From Dryomyza anilis (lineage: Eukaryota; Arthropoda; Insecta; Diptera; Dryomyzidae), in assembly GCA_951804985.1 (NCBI GenBank), contig OX638132.1, forward strand, positions 86,060,696 to 86,124,695: DNA of 64,000 nucleotides, given 5' to 3'. Position 1 is the stretch's first letter; each line of letters begins with the position of its first letter. The notes below the pieces were generated by a model. The model was not told the DNA's origin and did no database searches. It saw nothing but the letters and a program-made list of their open reading frames with translations. Shown one piece after another: positions 11,301 to 26,300 of this stretch. The position numbers and the translations under genes were made by a program.

Positions 11301-14300
11301 TCATTTAAGAAAATTGTACAAAATTATTCTTCTTCTGATGAAGTTGAAGTATTTTTATTGATATATTGTTTTTGGTCCTAGTAAACGTGCGGTTCTCGAC
11401 GTTCTTCTGCAGATCATATCTCAGTTGAAGTCAAAATTTAGCTTCTCAATAGTTTGTGGCCAAGATTAAAGTTTTTGTTCTTGGTTAAACCAATTAAATA
11501 ATTCATATAACACAATATTTTCACTAAAGGTTTAACAAACATTGCTTAAATTACGTTTCCCACTTTACCCCAGAAAATGTTTCCCACTGTACTCCAATAT
11601 CGCAATTTGATCATAACTTAGCACAATTTAAGGAATGTTAAATTATTTGCAAAACCTGTTTGTATTTCAAAAAAAAAAAATATAAAACATCGGATCATTT
11701 TAAACATACCTTCCTAATTGAAAACGACTAAAAATTACACTTTTTGATAGCAAAAAATCTCACTCCAAAAAAATTTTCAAAATCATTTTTTTTTACTTGT
11801 TCTCGCAATGCAATAAAAAGGTATAAATTTGATTATAACCATGGATTAAAAAGTTGATGCCACAGCACTTGACAATTGTTTTTATTTTTCTAAGTACAAA
11901 AACATGTCCCCAAATTTCAATTTCCCATATTACCCCATGTCCCACTTTACCCCAGGTTCCCCTATAAAACAATAACCGTTATAATATTAATAATCCGCTA
12001 CAGTCCTGAAGAACTTAGATCTCAACAGTACGCTTTTCAAATGCAAAGTCTTAATCTCGAATGTTTTCCATTGACTGTCGAGAGGTAGCGTTGTATTGAA
12101 AAATATATTCTATAAAATGATGTTGACAGTCGCTGAAATCGAACTCGGAACTTTCGGCTCGTAGTCAAACACAAGAACGACTTTTGGCTCATAGTCCAAA
12201 GCACTAACGAATCGAGCCACCGACGACGCTATCTAACTTAATTTTCCGCATAGAGATATTTTAAAATGTAAATACTAACTGACTGATTTCAATACAAATA
12301 GTCTCTAACTATCAATAATAACTTAAGTTATAAATATTGTGTATACATTGTGTCTATAGACTGTCACATTTCATTAACAATATTCATACGCAAAAGGTTT
12401 TGTTTAAACTTACTGTGACTGTGACTTTGACATTGTAATTTTACATTAACCAATATGAGCTAATAACTAGCAAAACATCACGAAATATCTACAATTGGTG
12501 CAAAATACAAATATGCTGTAAACAATTTATTATCTACCACCCAGACAGTTGAGTTCAATAGATAAATAACAATTAGAACTAGATATTGTAAATATAAAAT
12601 AACATTTAATCAGTTAATTTGATTGCACATTTTGTATTTGCACTGGAACTTCAACAATAACGCTAAACAATTAAACATTAAACAATTTCTCAGCGTCTAC
12701 CATGCGCCAAAAGTACTAAAAACGCACACAGACAAAGTCGAGGAAATAGACATTGTAATCAAATAAAATGAAAATATGATAATGATAAGTTTACGACACG
12801 CATACATCAGATACATGTGACTGGTTGTGTTGAGGTGTATATGAAAATGTACACTCAGAAAAAAATCCATAAAATACCAATTAAATTGGTCAATAGGTCA
12901 ATTAATTATTAATTTTATTTTTATATAAACTCAATGGAAATGTCATGGTATTTTGTAGTAATTAAACTTTACCGATCAAAGTAATAATTTATCCTATTGA
13001 CTAATTTTAATAGTAAAAAATTATTTATTATATTTCTGAGTGTACGTGCTCAATAATGGGGCGCAATATTATTATTTCTACCAGGAAATTTCTACTGGTA
13101 GAAATTTACCTTATATATTTATATACACCCAGAAAAAAATACTATATAAATAATAGTTTTTTACTATTAAAAATAGTCAATAGGATAAATTATTATTTTA
13201 ATCGGAAAATACCATTAAATACTAGAAAACACCATAACATTGCCATTGAGTTTATATGAAAAGATTTATTTATTGTATACTATTAATTTAATAATTGTCC
13301 TATGGACCAATTGTAATGGGATTTAAGGGAATTTTTTTCTGGGTGTAGCCATCATCTGGACCGAATCATTGTGTAACTGGTCAAATAATAATAATAAGAA
13401 AAAGATTGAACAGTTACCGATGATGGCCCTAGAATAATATCAACTATATTGCACTTATTGATTTATTAGTATTTTCAAATGAACTTCAAAAACAATAGTA
13501 TAATAGTATTATTTATTTGAATTTTTCAATTTTGCCGTATTCAGTTAAGATTATTTTACCTTATTGACTTATATAAATATCAAAAACAATTAAAATAGCC
13601 TTATTAATCGTATGGTATTATCTATTAATAGTTTTTACGTATTTCAAATATGTCAATAATAAAAGAGATTCGTCAATGGAATATGAGTAAGTTCATAATA
13701 TTTCGCTTTTGAGATAATTGCTTCAAACATGTTACGCGATTGTCGCAACCATAAAAACATGAGTATCTTTAATATGTTACCAACAAACATATGTTTTTTC
13801 AGCGCATGTTTAAGGAGTGTTATAAAATGCTTATCTTTGTTTTATCGTGTACCTTAAAATAGTCACATTGTGGCCTTATTATCGTGATCGTATTTGCTAC
13901 AGCCCTGGTTTTCATAATAAATAACTTAGTATAATTTGAGCGTTTCCTAGGTTAACGTGTGTGCACTTGTATTGTCGTTATTTCCAGTGTTTTTAGGGCG
14001 CTAATATTGCATTTGTAGTCAACGGATTGTGTAGGCCAATAAACTTTGCAACGACTACACTTAATGACATTAACATTATTATGTAACTGATGTTGATAAT
14101 ATTTTTTAAAAAAACTTTATTTGGACTTGACAAAGGTTTCGTTTTGGATTAATGTCAAAGTTTTATTTGTGATTTTGTGTAACAAAAAAAGAGTGTTAAA
14201 AATATAGAAAAAATAAAGTGAAATAACTATATACAAAATACGAGTTTACCTGTGTTTGGTTTATTGAACTTTATCTTTTTTTATCTTTCACTGATAAGCG

Positions 14301-17300
14301 TGATAAAAAGTCTGTTCCATTGAAATCTAATATCAAGAAAAACGGAAAAAATGCAATTTTTGAACTTGGAAACTGAAGTAAGTTTTTATTTTATAAATAA
14401 ATAGAAATTAAAAATTAATTTTTCAATATTTTATTATAAAATGAAAAAAAAAACGCTTTTAAATGATCAAGAAAAAAAGATCAAATATAAATGTATAACA
14501 CAGTGAATTTATTTTCAATACAATTTAATTCAAACATAATCTTTTATATTATTTATTTATTTAAATATTGAAGACTAAATAATAATTAATTTTTAATTCG
14601 ATTATTATAATATTAGAATCTGTATTGGAACACCCATTTTTTTTTGTTCAATAGAAAATAAAGAAATCAAAATGTTTGTTTATGGTCTTATTACTTAAAT
14701 CGAATCGTGTCACTTTCGGACTATTCCTTTGGAGTCACTTTACCCAAATAATGGTTCATTTTTTCTATGTGTCGTTCCCTTTCGGACGATTTGAATACTA
14801 ATAAATGATATCTAAAAATATAAGTGTGACATATAATATTAAAGATAATTGTATGTGCAATAATACTATTTTATGTAATAAGAATATACGAATTCGAATT
14901 TCGGTAGTAAATTTTAATAATTTCGACTCGTTGTTGGCTCTTATATCTTTCCATCATGAAATGGCAAACCTTACTTAAGAGAAATGTCAAAAGAGCGGCA
15001 AGAAATATGGCGTCGTTTGCTGTCCCTGTCGCTCTACTTTTGTAGCGTCCCTGTTGAAAAACCCTTGAAAAAAAAACTTTTGTAGCGCTCTTATTGAAAA
15101 CCCTTTTACAACGACGATATATAATATATTTGGTTGCATTTGTAGACGAGTTACTTATAAAAATATCTATGGTATTACATTTTAAAAACACACTTCTCCT
15201 ATGTACCAATTAATTGAATTTACAATCTTAATTCACATGACCTCGCACGTTCTCTATTTCATATTGTAAACACTTAAACGCACATTGATTCCCCAGAATT
15301 CTCAACACAATCTCCACTGTTAGTAGAGTCATTCAACCACCCACCAACCAACTAACTTTGATGTGAGCCTTGAGCTCAAGTATTGCATTGTAGAGAATTC
15401 ATATCAAAAACAAACTGACTACGACACGTTTCGAAATTTTATTGCTATCAAAGCGAAAAAACACAAAATATTACTGGAAATACCTACGAACCCACCTGTC
15501 AACCCGTTTAACTTAAAATCTATACTTAAAAAAATATTGCACGAGACATTTTATTTTTTTATGTATTTAATTGATTTGGTTTCATATGTGATGTGATGTG
15601 TGTGTCTGTCTATCTATCGTAATATGCTGAATCATCTAACTCAATGAATATTTTTCTATATTCTTATATATATTTTCAGCATGAGTTTGCAGATTTTATT
15701 TAAGATACGATTTCACCATTAATCCCAAAAAAAAAATGTCGGCTTGATTGGTGTCCCAATGGTTAGTTGGAGAAACCACATAATAAATTGACCTTTGATA
15801 TAGCTTTGTTATGTTAATTAAAAATCTATAAATTCTGATTTCAGATTCTTTTGTTAGCAAAAGACAATATGTAAAGTCACTTAATTTATTTTTATATCAT
15901 ACTAAACAATTATGTGCTTCTTTAGTTTGTCAACTATAGTATATGTTTGTAGGAAACTTTTTTCGAATTATAATCGCGTGTAATAAGTTGTGTTGATTAT
16001 AAATTTAATTGAAAATTAATTTTTAAAAGTTCATTTTGTAGTTAAATTTAATAATACGACAAGGCTATTGATTGCATTTGACTGATTGTTATTTAATTTA
16101 TTTATTTATTTTGCATTTAAGGGTTCTTGAACTTTTGACAAGCATTTGATAATCATTATTAAATGATTATTGTTTTTCTTTTATTTGCAGCTATTAAAAA
16201 AAGAGTTATTTCGTCGTTGTAGAAATAAATTTTATTAATTTCATTATAAACATTTCAATAATTGGTTTATTAAGGGTGTGTGCGAATTCAAGTAAATTGC
16301 TGACTTCGATTTTTCAATTTAGCAAATTTTCGAGCAGACTAAATTGAACTAATTTGGATGACAGCAAACAAATATATAATAATCGATTGATTATGGACTA
16401 TATAATTACCTGTTAACGAATGGAGATCGAATGAAAAGTCGTTCAATTTAGTTTAGTCAGCAATTTAGTCGAATTCGCACACACCCTAAATATTTAAATA
16501 TTTTTGAAATAATGTTTGTTGTGGGAAACATGTTTATATTATACTTTGGAATAGATCTTTTATAGTCTAATAGAATTTATAGTATACATGATGTTACATT
16601 TGATAGATTTTAGATCAGATTTCTTCGTAAAAGATGCAAAAAATTGCCTAACGTAGATTTACCCTAAACAAACATAAACATGATTGTGTCAGGTGATCTT
16701 TGGTAGAGAAACCTTATCGTATTCTGATAGCGAAAATATGGATAACCTTAACAAATTGGGTACCTATATTATTAAAATCGGGTATTATATTAATAAAATG
16801 CTTTTTTTTTTTGGCACAAACTCGTTTTTGAAATTTTACAACCGCCTCTTTACAATATAAGATAAACTTAATTAATGTTATTTACATAGTTTCTACTTTT
16901 ACTTTTGTTTTGACCAACAACATCAATAAATAACCACTCAAAACAATCAAACACATTTATGAGCTGCACTTTCAACCTGTTTCGGCACAATAATTGATTC
17001 GATCAAAAGACCGAAATACATTTGACCAGTGCAATATCGCTCATTTATAGGTCAAGTTGAAATTTCGTTTTGGTTTTTTTCTTTTCAATTTTCTTACATT
17101 CGTTCGTTCGTTCGTTCATTCACTCATTTATTCATGCGTTTGATTTGCCACTTGGCTCAAATGTATTTGTGTAATTTTTAAAACATGTTGATTTTATGCA
17201 AAAGTTCGATGCTTGAAGCTGTGGCGAGATCAGTTTATGCTGCTGGTCAATGTCAAAGACTTTTTAGTTGTAAAAGATGTAAACATTCCATCGAATCAAG

Positions 17301-20300
17301 GCAACTTGGTACTAAAGACACTTTTTTAAAAATAATTTATGCAGTTCTACGTTCATCAATACAAACATCCGCTCATATTTGAGTCAACATTTGACTCATA
17401 TTTGAGCAGCGCTTGAAGGAAGCCCCACTTTTGGGTCAAGTGTAACGTTTGCATTATTCCAAAATAAAACTAAAAATACCTGTTGTATACAAAATACCGT
17501 AAGTTGCAAATGCATTTCTTCACACATGCCGTACAACATGTCGTACAACTTGACCAACATTTGGTTCGTGCAATGAGTGTTACAACATTTGTAATTCTAC
17601 TTCTACTTCTTTTTTTTAAAGCTGCAAGTGCGCTTTAATTGCAGGCGGCCTAAACTGTCGCGTAATTTGTGTGTAGTAAAAAACTACAGGAACACCACAA
17701 CACAAAACATTAATCACAAGAACAGCCGAAGCGAATTTGTGATAAATGTGGCAATCTATTCACTGGTGGCCGCGATTACACTGAGAACATATTTTCCATT
17801 TAAAAGTTCAGATTGTTAATTGCTAATTCATCGAAGACTCCATTTCATCATATTAATGAACAAGTATATATCATATTGAAGAATTTTGTTCATCAAACCA
17901 TATCTATTTAAATATCATAAACCTTATAAGAATTATAAATACATGAATGTGTAAATTTAGACAAATTTTTGTTTGAAATTTGATATTATAAAAAATATTA
18001 AATATAAAAATATTGAAAAATACAATTTTAATTCAATGAATGAAATTATGAATATGGTGAATTCTGGTTTTTGGTGATTTTTTTATGTATAAATATGATT
18101 TTGTTTGCTGCCAAAATAAAAAAAAAATAGTATTTCAGTTCGTAGCTACACAATTGTGATAGCCTTTGGATTGGCCAGTATTGTGAGATTCGATATAATA
18201 TTTTAATATGACTTGTTAAAATGTTTTATGAACTATTTATTATATGAGGCGTCAAAACGGGATAAGTCCATCCTATGGTATTTTGAGAAAAAATACGAAA
18301 AACGTTTTTATGCATTAGACATCTGCACAAATGTATTTGAAGTTCCCTCTGCAAAATATGCACTACTGCACTCTACAGTTTTGAGTGCATTTTGCAATGA
18401 CAGTCAACAGTATTATAGTGAAGTCTCTCCAGCGATTACACTTCACTGCTTCATTGGCGTCAAGTAGTGTCAAGACATTTTTTTTCAAAATATTCAATCA
18501 AAACCAAATGATACCAGTGTCGCTGAACATGCAACGAATATAGTGAGTGCAGCGAATGAGCGCAACTAGTAACAAGTGAGTAGACGCACATTAAAAACAA
18601 AAACAAATTTGTCGCTCGGCGGCAGTAATGTTGTTTTTTTTGTTCAAAAGAAAAATTGGTAAAAAATGCTGTTCGACAATATATACAACAAAAAGAAAAT
18701 AGTTTTAAATTTTTTTTTGTAGATGTCTAGTATGTATATCAATATGATAAATATTTAAAAAAAACATACTAACAATTACTTTTTGAATACATAAAAATAT
18801 TGAAAACTGTGCACTAAGAAAATATTAGTAAAGTGCATTAAAAACCCAAATTGTGTTGGAAAAAATATTGAATTAAAGCTTGGAAGCGAATCCTAGAGCT
18901 GGAAGTTGAGGACTCGTGCAATTCTTGGCATGAATTAAAAACAATGGCTAAAAATCGTACGAGGTAGAAATGTTTTGTTGAGGCCCTGGTGATAGAGATT
19001 AAGGGTGTGTGCGAGTTCGACTAAATTGCTGACTAAACTAAATTGTACAGATTTTCATTCGATCGCCATTCGGTAACCGGTAATTGTTCAAGTCCATAAT
19101 CAATCGATACTCACATGTGTTTTTGCTTTCTTCCAAATTAGTTCAATTTAGTTTGCTCGAAAATTTGCTAAATTGAAAAGTCGAACACTGCATTACCGAC
19201 AATATTTAGTTTAGTCAGCAATTTAGTCGAACTCGCACACACACCCTAAATATGTAAAATTTTAAAAATATTGATAATACAGTATATCGTCGGTGATACT
19301 GCAAAACCGCCTAACTGCATGTGAAAATTACGCTAAATTTTGTGTTATAATCGGGTTTTTAATGGAATGTCGATCGGATAAATTAGATAAATGCCATTAT
19401 AAGTTATGACATACTTAATTTTGTATGAAGTAAGTGCAGAATTGAGACTGAAAATATGGTATGCGCAATAAACTTTCGGCCAGATCAAATAGTAAATTTA
19501 ATACAAGAAAAGAAAAATGATTTATATAAAAATTTGTTGGATTTTCATTGAATTTTGAATTTTTTTTTCTCACTGTGCACCTACATAAACGGAAAGTTGT
19601 TCGTGATTCTATTATTGTTTTGGCCAGCTGAACATGATTTTTTTTGCAGAATAAGCATCGTTGTGCAGTTGTAGTTTTAGAATGCATTTTAGGTGTCATT
19701 CGTAAAGAGTTTCTACGTAAATTTATTACATAATAAGTTTACATAGAAACTCTTTACGAATGACACCTGCACTCAAACATTCAAAAGAATCACACAACAC
19801 CCTTAAATCTTAATATATCGTCGACTATAATGCTTAAAATGTACCCGCGGTAGCTCAGTGGTTAGTGCGTTGGACTGCGAACCGAAAGGTCCCCGGTTCA
19901 AGCCTGGACTGGGGCTAACAACATCTTTTCAAAGAAACATTTTCTACCCCTCGGCAGTAAATGGGTAATCTACGAGAGTAAAACATTGGCTATGAAAAGC
20001 TCTCACCCGCCGTTTGGATTCGGCAATAAACTGTAGGTCCCACCACTTTGAGTACAAATATAACACGCACAGCTCAAAATAGTGAGAGAGCTCGGCCTAA
20101 GTTCTAATAGGACTGTACTGCCAAACTATTATTATTATAATGCTTAAAATGAAATAAAGTTCTTGATTCATAACCCAGTCTGCGATGTCTCGGAGACCTT
20201 CGATGCTTAGAAGAAGTTCGATCTCATTTCTTTATCGAGTCTAATTTTTATAAATTCTCGTACATTCAAATTCATTGACAAGATACATTATATAAACATT

Positions 20301-23300
20301 TATCGATATCGATAACGTAATATTTTTCGAACCGTTCCGATTACAAATAATTTCTCGTACCGAGAAAACTCCGACAAAACGCATCCATATCTACCTACCA
20401 TGTAGGTCCAATTTGACACTCGATATCGGTATGAGAATTTGTCCGATATCGTGTGATTTCTAATTTTTCTCGCATTGATTTCGTAAATATTTCGAAGCGA
20501 ATGGCATACTGGGAAGCATCTTAATTCATACTATTAATTAAGCTGTGAAAATTATCTAAAAGACTCAATAAAAATTTGCTTTACTTAATATAATCATAAT
20601 ATATGAAACGATATATACGAAAAATAATAAATACTAAAATTAGATTAAAGCCTCGTTATTTCTGTAAAAGGCGTTTTACAAAATTGTAATACATTGTATC
20701 AATTTAAAAGATCTCATATGAGTTACCAGATCAGCCATACTTAAAATTAGCAAGTAATCTACGATCTTAAATCTTATAAGAATTATACAATTCTACACGC
20801 AGAGAAAAAAATACCATAAGTGACCTTTGTTTTTCTAAAATTATTGTAATAATGATCTACCATGTATGCAAAACTGTAATAATAAGAATAATAAGAATAT
20901 CAAAATTCCAGTAATCATGCAGTTAATATTTCCATCATATTAAATCAAGATATAGAGTTCCTAAATATTAATATTATTAAACTGATCATGTTCTTCCCTA
21001 TTAAAAACTTTATTTTCTATAACATAGTAGTAACCAGCATTTATATTTGCCCCTGCTAATTTTATTATTTAAAATACGTATTATGTTTCGAATTATTTTA
21101 ATAATTGGAAATATAAAACGTATTTTAAATAATGAAATTAGCAGGGAAAAATATAAATGCTGTTTAGTATGAAATCTTTATCAATCAAACAAACATTTTT
21201 TATTATAATTTTAGAGCAGTAGGTCACAATCTGTTTGGCTTATGTTCAAAATTTGCAAATTTTAGTTGGTATTTAGGCCAACAGACGCGTCATTATTTAA
21301 ACAAAATTTTATATTTTTTTTTATTTCTCAAATATTTTAAGCTTCTTCTGATTATGAGTTGAATGAATATATTAAAGACACATTTTTGTCATGTATTTTT
21401 TCGTAAATATTTTGTAAATATTAGTTTGCAGTAAATTAAAAATGCATAAAATATGTCACAAAATTTGCACATTGTGACAGATATTGTTGTGGTGAATTAA
21501 AATAAAATTAAATTAAAATATTAAAATAATGACGCGTTATATTTTAATATTTTGTAGATTTGTACTTTTCATATATGTAAACATTTCACATTTTTATAAT
21601 TTTAAAATATTTAAACCTTTCATAAATTTGAGCTTTTCAAAGTTTTCACCTTTAACAAATAAATCTTAAACAAATTTGAACCTTTAACAGATTTTAACTT
21701 TTTATAGTTTTTACCTATTAAAAAGTTCAAACATTAACAGATTTGAGACTGTAACAAATATTAAACTTTTACAGTTTAAAACCTTTAAAACATTCAAATC
21801 TTTAACTGTTTTGAACCTTTAAAAGGAACAGATTAAAAATTAAACCTTTTCGTATTGAATAACGAATATGTTTAATCGAATCGAATATCGGTTTCGATTT
21901 CGGTAAATGTAGCAATCTCTGTTTTTAATAGATTTGAGTTTAATCGATTTAAAAACTTTAAAAGTTTCTATATTGATCTGATTTGAACCATTTTTAGAAA
22001 TGAACCTTTATGTTAGAAACTTCTTAAACCGATTTGAAACTCTAAATTAAATATCGCAATCATTGGTAGTTGAAAATCAGTTCGCAGCAATTTCAAATCT
22101 TGTGCAGATCTAACAGCAATAACTGGAATGATGAATCAACACAATAACCTATAAATCATGACAACAACATGTATAAATCAACACAAAAACAATGTAATAA
22201 TAAAAACGACATAGTAAAATTCAAAAGTGGTACAACTACTTTACAATGGCCTTGCCAACATTTCGTTTCATTTCATTTCAATCATCATTATCATCATCAG
22301 CATCATCACCAACAACACATCTAACAACAATTTTTACTACCACCAACTGCCACTAGCAACGACCACATCATCATCAACGACTCTTATCATCAGCAGCAGT
22401 AACAACAACTGTTCGCTGATGCTGTTGTAATCGGTTCGAGTGGAATTTCTGCTGACTTCTGGGTGTAAACACTAATTGCTTACATGGCGCAAAAAAAAAA
22501 CATTTGAAATAACGAAATAAATTTTAAATTTGTCAAAAACTTTTTGATGAACAACGCAAAATGCCAACTTTAAGTGGTGACAATTATTGTACATCATACG
22601 TCATGTGGTTCATATGCGATTTTTTATATTTCTTTTATTAGTTTTTGGTCTTTGAAACGCCACGAAATTAAGCAAAAATCGTAAACGCTTATTGCAATTG
22701 CAGATTTATTTTTATTTTTAAATGTTAGATAATTAACAGAAATACAAAAAAATTACACACCACGCGCACATGTGAGATTTCAGCTAATACCGCACTGACC
22801 CTTTTTTTCGAAAATCCATTCAAAAATGAAAGCATATAATTTTGTTCACTATTTCTTTTTTTTGTTTGGGTTTTTTTTTTGTTCAACTTCTTCATCAGTG
22901 TTATTTTGGCTTTTTTCGGCCCCATTATGTTTGGCAAGACGACGACGTGTGAGCTGAAAAATATTCACACGAGCGATCATTATTTACATATTTACGCGTT
23001 AAAGCGCCGCACTGCACCGTGCCTCTGTACTTTGTGTGTTAGATGATTATTTAACCCAGAGCGACGACAATGAAACAGCAGCCATCAGCAGCAGCAGCAC
23101 CACCAAACAAAATTCGTACAAAATGCACTCGGCTGTTTTGTCGACGAAGATTATAACAATTTCACGGTAATTGTTGCTATTGTTGCTATATTTGTCATAT
23201 TGCTGCTGCTGGTTACAGCCAACACAGCAGCAGGAATTTAATTGTCATGTGACGGCGTAAAGTTGGTTAAAATCAGCTATTAATTTTAGTCAATCGGTCA

Positions 23301-26300
23301 ATTTGGCATGAGTCATAAATTCAAATCGGTCACAATAGTGCGCTCTGTCACAATTTCGTATGCTGTCAGTTTGATTTGCTATGTTTATTGACGTAAAAGT
23401 CCGGTACCGGAATCGGAACACATATCATTTTTTTGTTGAAACCGTAATCGGAACCGCTATTTTAAAAATCTTGGAACCAGAAACGGAACCGACAAATTTT
23501 CACCCATATACTATCTGCATCTCCTACCAAGACAGTGTAATAATGTAATGAAAATGTGCATCATATATTGTAAAATTTTTTTATTTGTAAATTTTGTATG
23601 TGTTCTCGTACAAAAACATTGATAACAATTGTTATTGATAACAATATGATTGAAAATCGATCAAATCATAAATCAAAAACGGGTCTGGTACGATAAGTCG
23701 AAATTTAAAATATCGAAACTAAAAATACCGAAGACAAAAATGTAGAAAATAAAAATGCCGAAACCTGAAAATGTCGAAAACAAAAATGTCGAAAACCAAA
23801 ATGTCGAAAAAAAAAATGATGAAAACTAAAATGTTGAAAAACAAAATGTCGAAAACTAAAAATGTCGAAATTTAATATGACGAAATCATTTTTTACCGAA
23901 AAATTATGGAAAATGTCGAAAAAACTAGAAGATAAAGATATTAAAAAAGAACGAATTCTGATTTTTAGCTACTCTAGGAGTCATGCGGAGATTTTTAAAT
24001 ATGCTGCCTTCAAAATACCATCTTGGAATTTAGCTTCAACACTTATAAAAAATCAACAAAAATTTCGATTTTTTTTTAAATACTTTTTTTTAAGGACATG
24101 CAATTCGAAGTTCAAGGATAACGACCATTGGTCTTATGTTCATGTTAAGAAGAATTTTTCAAAAGATTCTTTTATTAGTTTTGAAACGAAACCTTATCAA
24201 AGTTTCTAGCATCAAGGGATATTTCAATAGGAACCACCATACAATAGTTATCATTGACAATTTTTTAACTTTGGACTGTATCTCTGGAAAAAGTGATATC
24301 TTTGGAAATAGTGGTCGGAAAAAAAATGGTGAATGCAGATCCCGATTATCAGTTGCCAAAATATCATTGAAATCGAAGAGAGTGAATTGCAAATCCTACG
24401 AGATTTGGTGTGAACTTGCTCATATAGGATATGAAATTTGTATTTCAACATTTTGATATTTCAGCATTTTAATTTTCGACATTTTTTGATCGTATAAAAA
24501 AAATGTTTTTGTATTTATAGTTTAAAAAATTTGTCGACATTTTCTAGCTTTAAAATATTTTTCGACATTTTGTGATTCGGCCAAATATTGTTTCGTCGTT
24601 CTAAGGCTTTTATAATTTCGACATTTAAGGTTTCGACATTTTTTTTTCGATATTTCGTACGGATCCCATCAAAAACTTATGCGCATTTCCAGAATAACGT
24701 CAACCACTATCGAAAAATTCAAAACGCTCAAATCTTTTAAAATTAAAAATTAAAATTTCACAAAAAAGTAAAATAAAAAAATTTAAACTTTAAAAAACAC
24801 CTGGACATTCGTACATCACTTTATATATAATAATTATTAATCCTGTCAGATATAAAATTATTTTTAGCAAAAAATCATAGTGAAAATGTTCATACGGAAC
24901 GTCCGGAATTATTCTGTGATTTATTACGAAATAACTATAAATTTTAGGAACAAAGTGTTTATATACAAAAATAAATTAAATTATCTCAGCTATCTTTCTA
25001 AACTCTTCAAAAATATTATTTGTATGCAAAAAGTATTTTTGAAAAAGAAAAAACTGTCCCGTCCAGAATTTTTCTGTGATTTATTATAAAAAAAATATAC
25101 ATTTTAGAAACAAAGTGTAAATTTACAAACAAAGCACACATGGTTGAAGTATATATAGGTTAGTTTATCTACACACAAAAAAAAATCACTAACTACCAGT
25201 ATTCATCATATTGATGATTTCATTCATTGAACTAAAATCGTATTTTTTCAGTGTATTTCATTTTTAATATTTTTTATATAAAGAAATTTCAAACAAAAAT
25301 TGGTCTCCATTTACATATTTATAATTCTTATAAGATTTATGATATTTTAATTAATATGGTTTGATGACCAAAATTCATCAATGTGATGTTCACTTTTTCA
25401 TTAATATGATTCGAATAAGTAGCAATTATATATTATAAATCATTTAAGAATTATAAATATATAAATGTGTAAATGGAGATATTTGTGTTTGAATTTGTGA
25501 AAAACTTTTAAAAAAATACGATTTTAATTCAATGAATGAATTCATCAATATGATGAATCCTGGTAGTTGGAGAAATTTTTGATAGATTTTTTTATGTGTA
25601 GACAAATAGAATGTTGAGAATGTCAAGAAGAAAAATATTAAAAATAAAACAGTTAATTGTAATTTTCAAATTTATTTTAAGGTTATGTTTTTTGCACTAA
25701 ATTTTCAATATATTATTAAAATTTCACTGCACAAATTAACTATTTCACTTTTTTAATATACGGTGGTTCATTTTAAAGTCATAGAGATTTTCAAACTTTT
25801 TTTATATGTTGAGATTTGTGGATTTTAAAATTTAAAAGTTATAATAAGGTAAAGGGTCAATGTCAATCATGACTCTAGCATAGTTTTTAAGCTTCATTGA
25901 TATTATTGCGTCAAAAAAATTCATCTTATGAAATAATAAAATAATAATAGTTCACATGAGAGATTTGATTGAGTGAACCGACTTTGATATATTTTTTTTT
26001 TGCTAAAACATTCCATTCGCGAGCTAAACATTTCACTTTCTGCATTAGGTAAAAGTCTCCATATATAAGGCGTATGTGCAAAATCTGTAATCAAGAATTT
26101 AACAGACTTATCAAAAATGTATATACTTCATAAGACGTCTCTTTATTGCATTACAAAGCCGAGACAAAATGTCTGACATTTTTCAGGAATATTTCGGGCA
26201 TATTTCCGGTAAACACACAGAGATAAATGGAATATTTTGGGAAAGGTTGTCAATTTTTGTGCATTATAATGGCAGGACCACGGAATATTTTGGAAATGGG

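Noticed and set aside
14871..15209. 112-codon - strand gene
   Set aside because: Mostly the inverse of a family D MITE copy, with no support outside it.
19843..19920. Functional tRNA gene
   Set aside because: A and B boxes are present, but the acceptor stem does not close and it is joined to a SINE body with target duplication.
23862..24456. Transposase gene in the core of Foldback-like element B
   Set aside because: Frames of 66-115 codons overlap on both strands, start within the minisatellite and show no catalytic motif.
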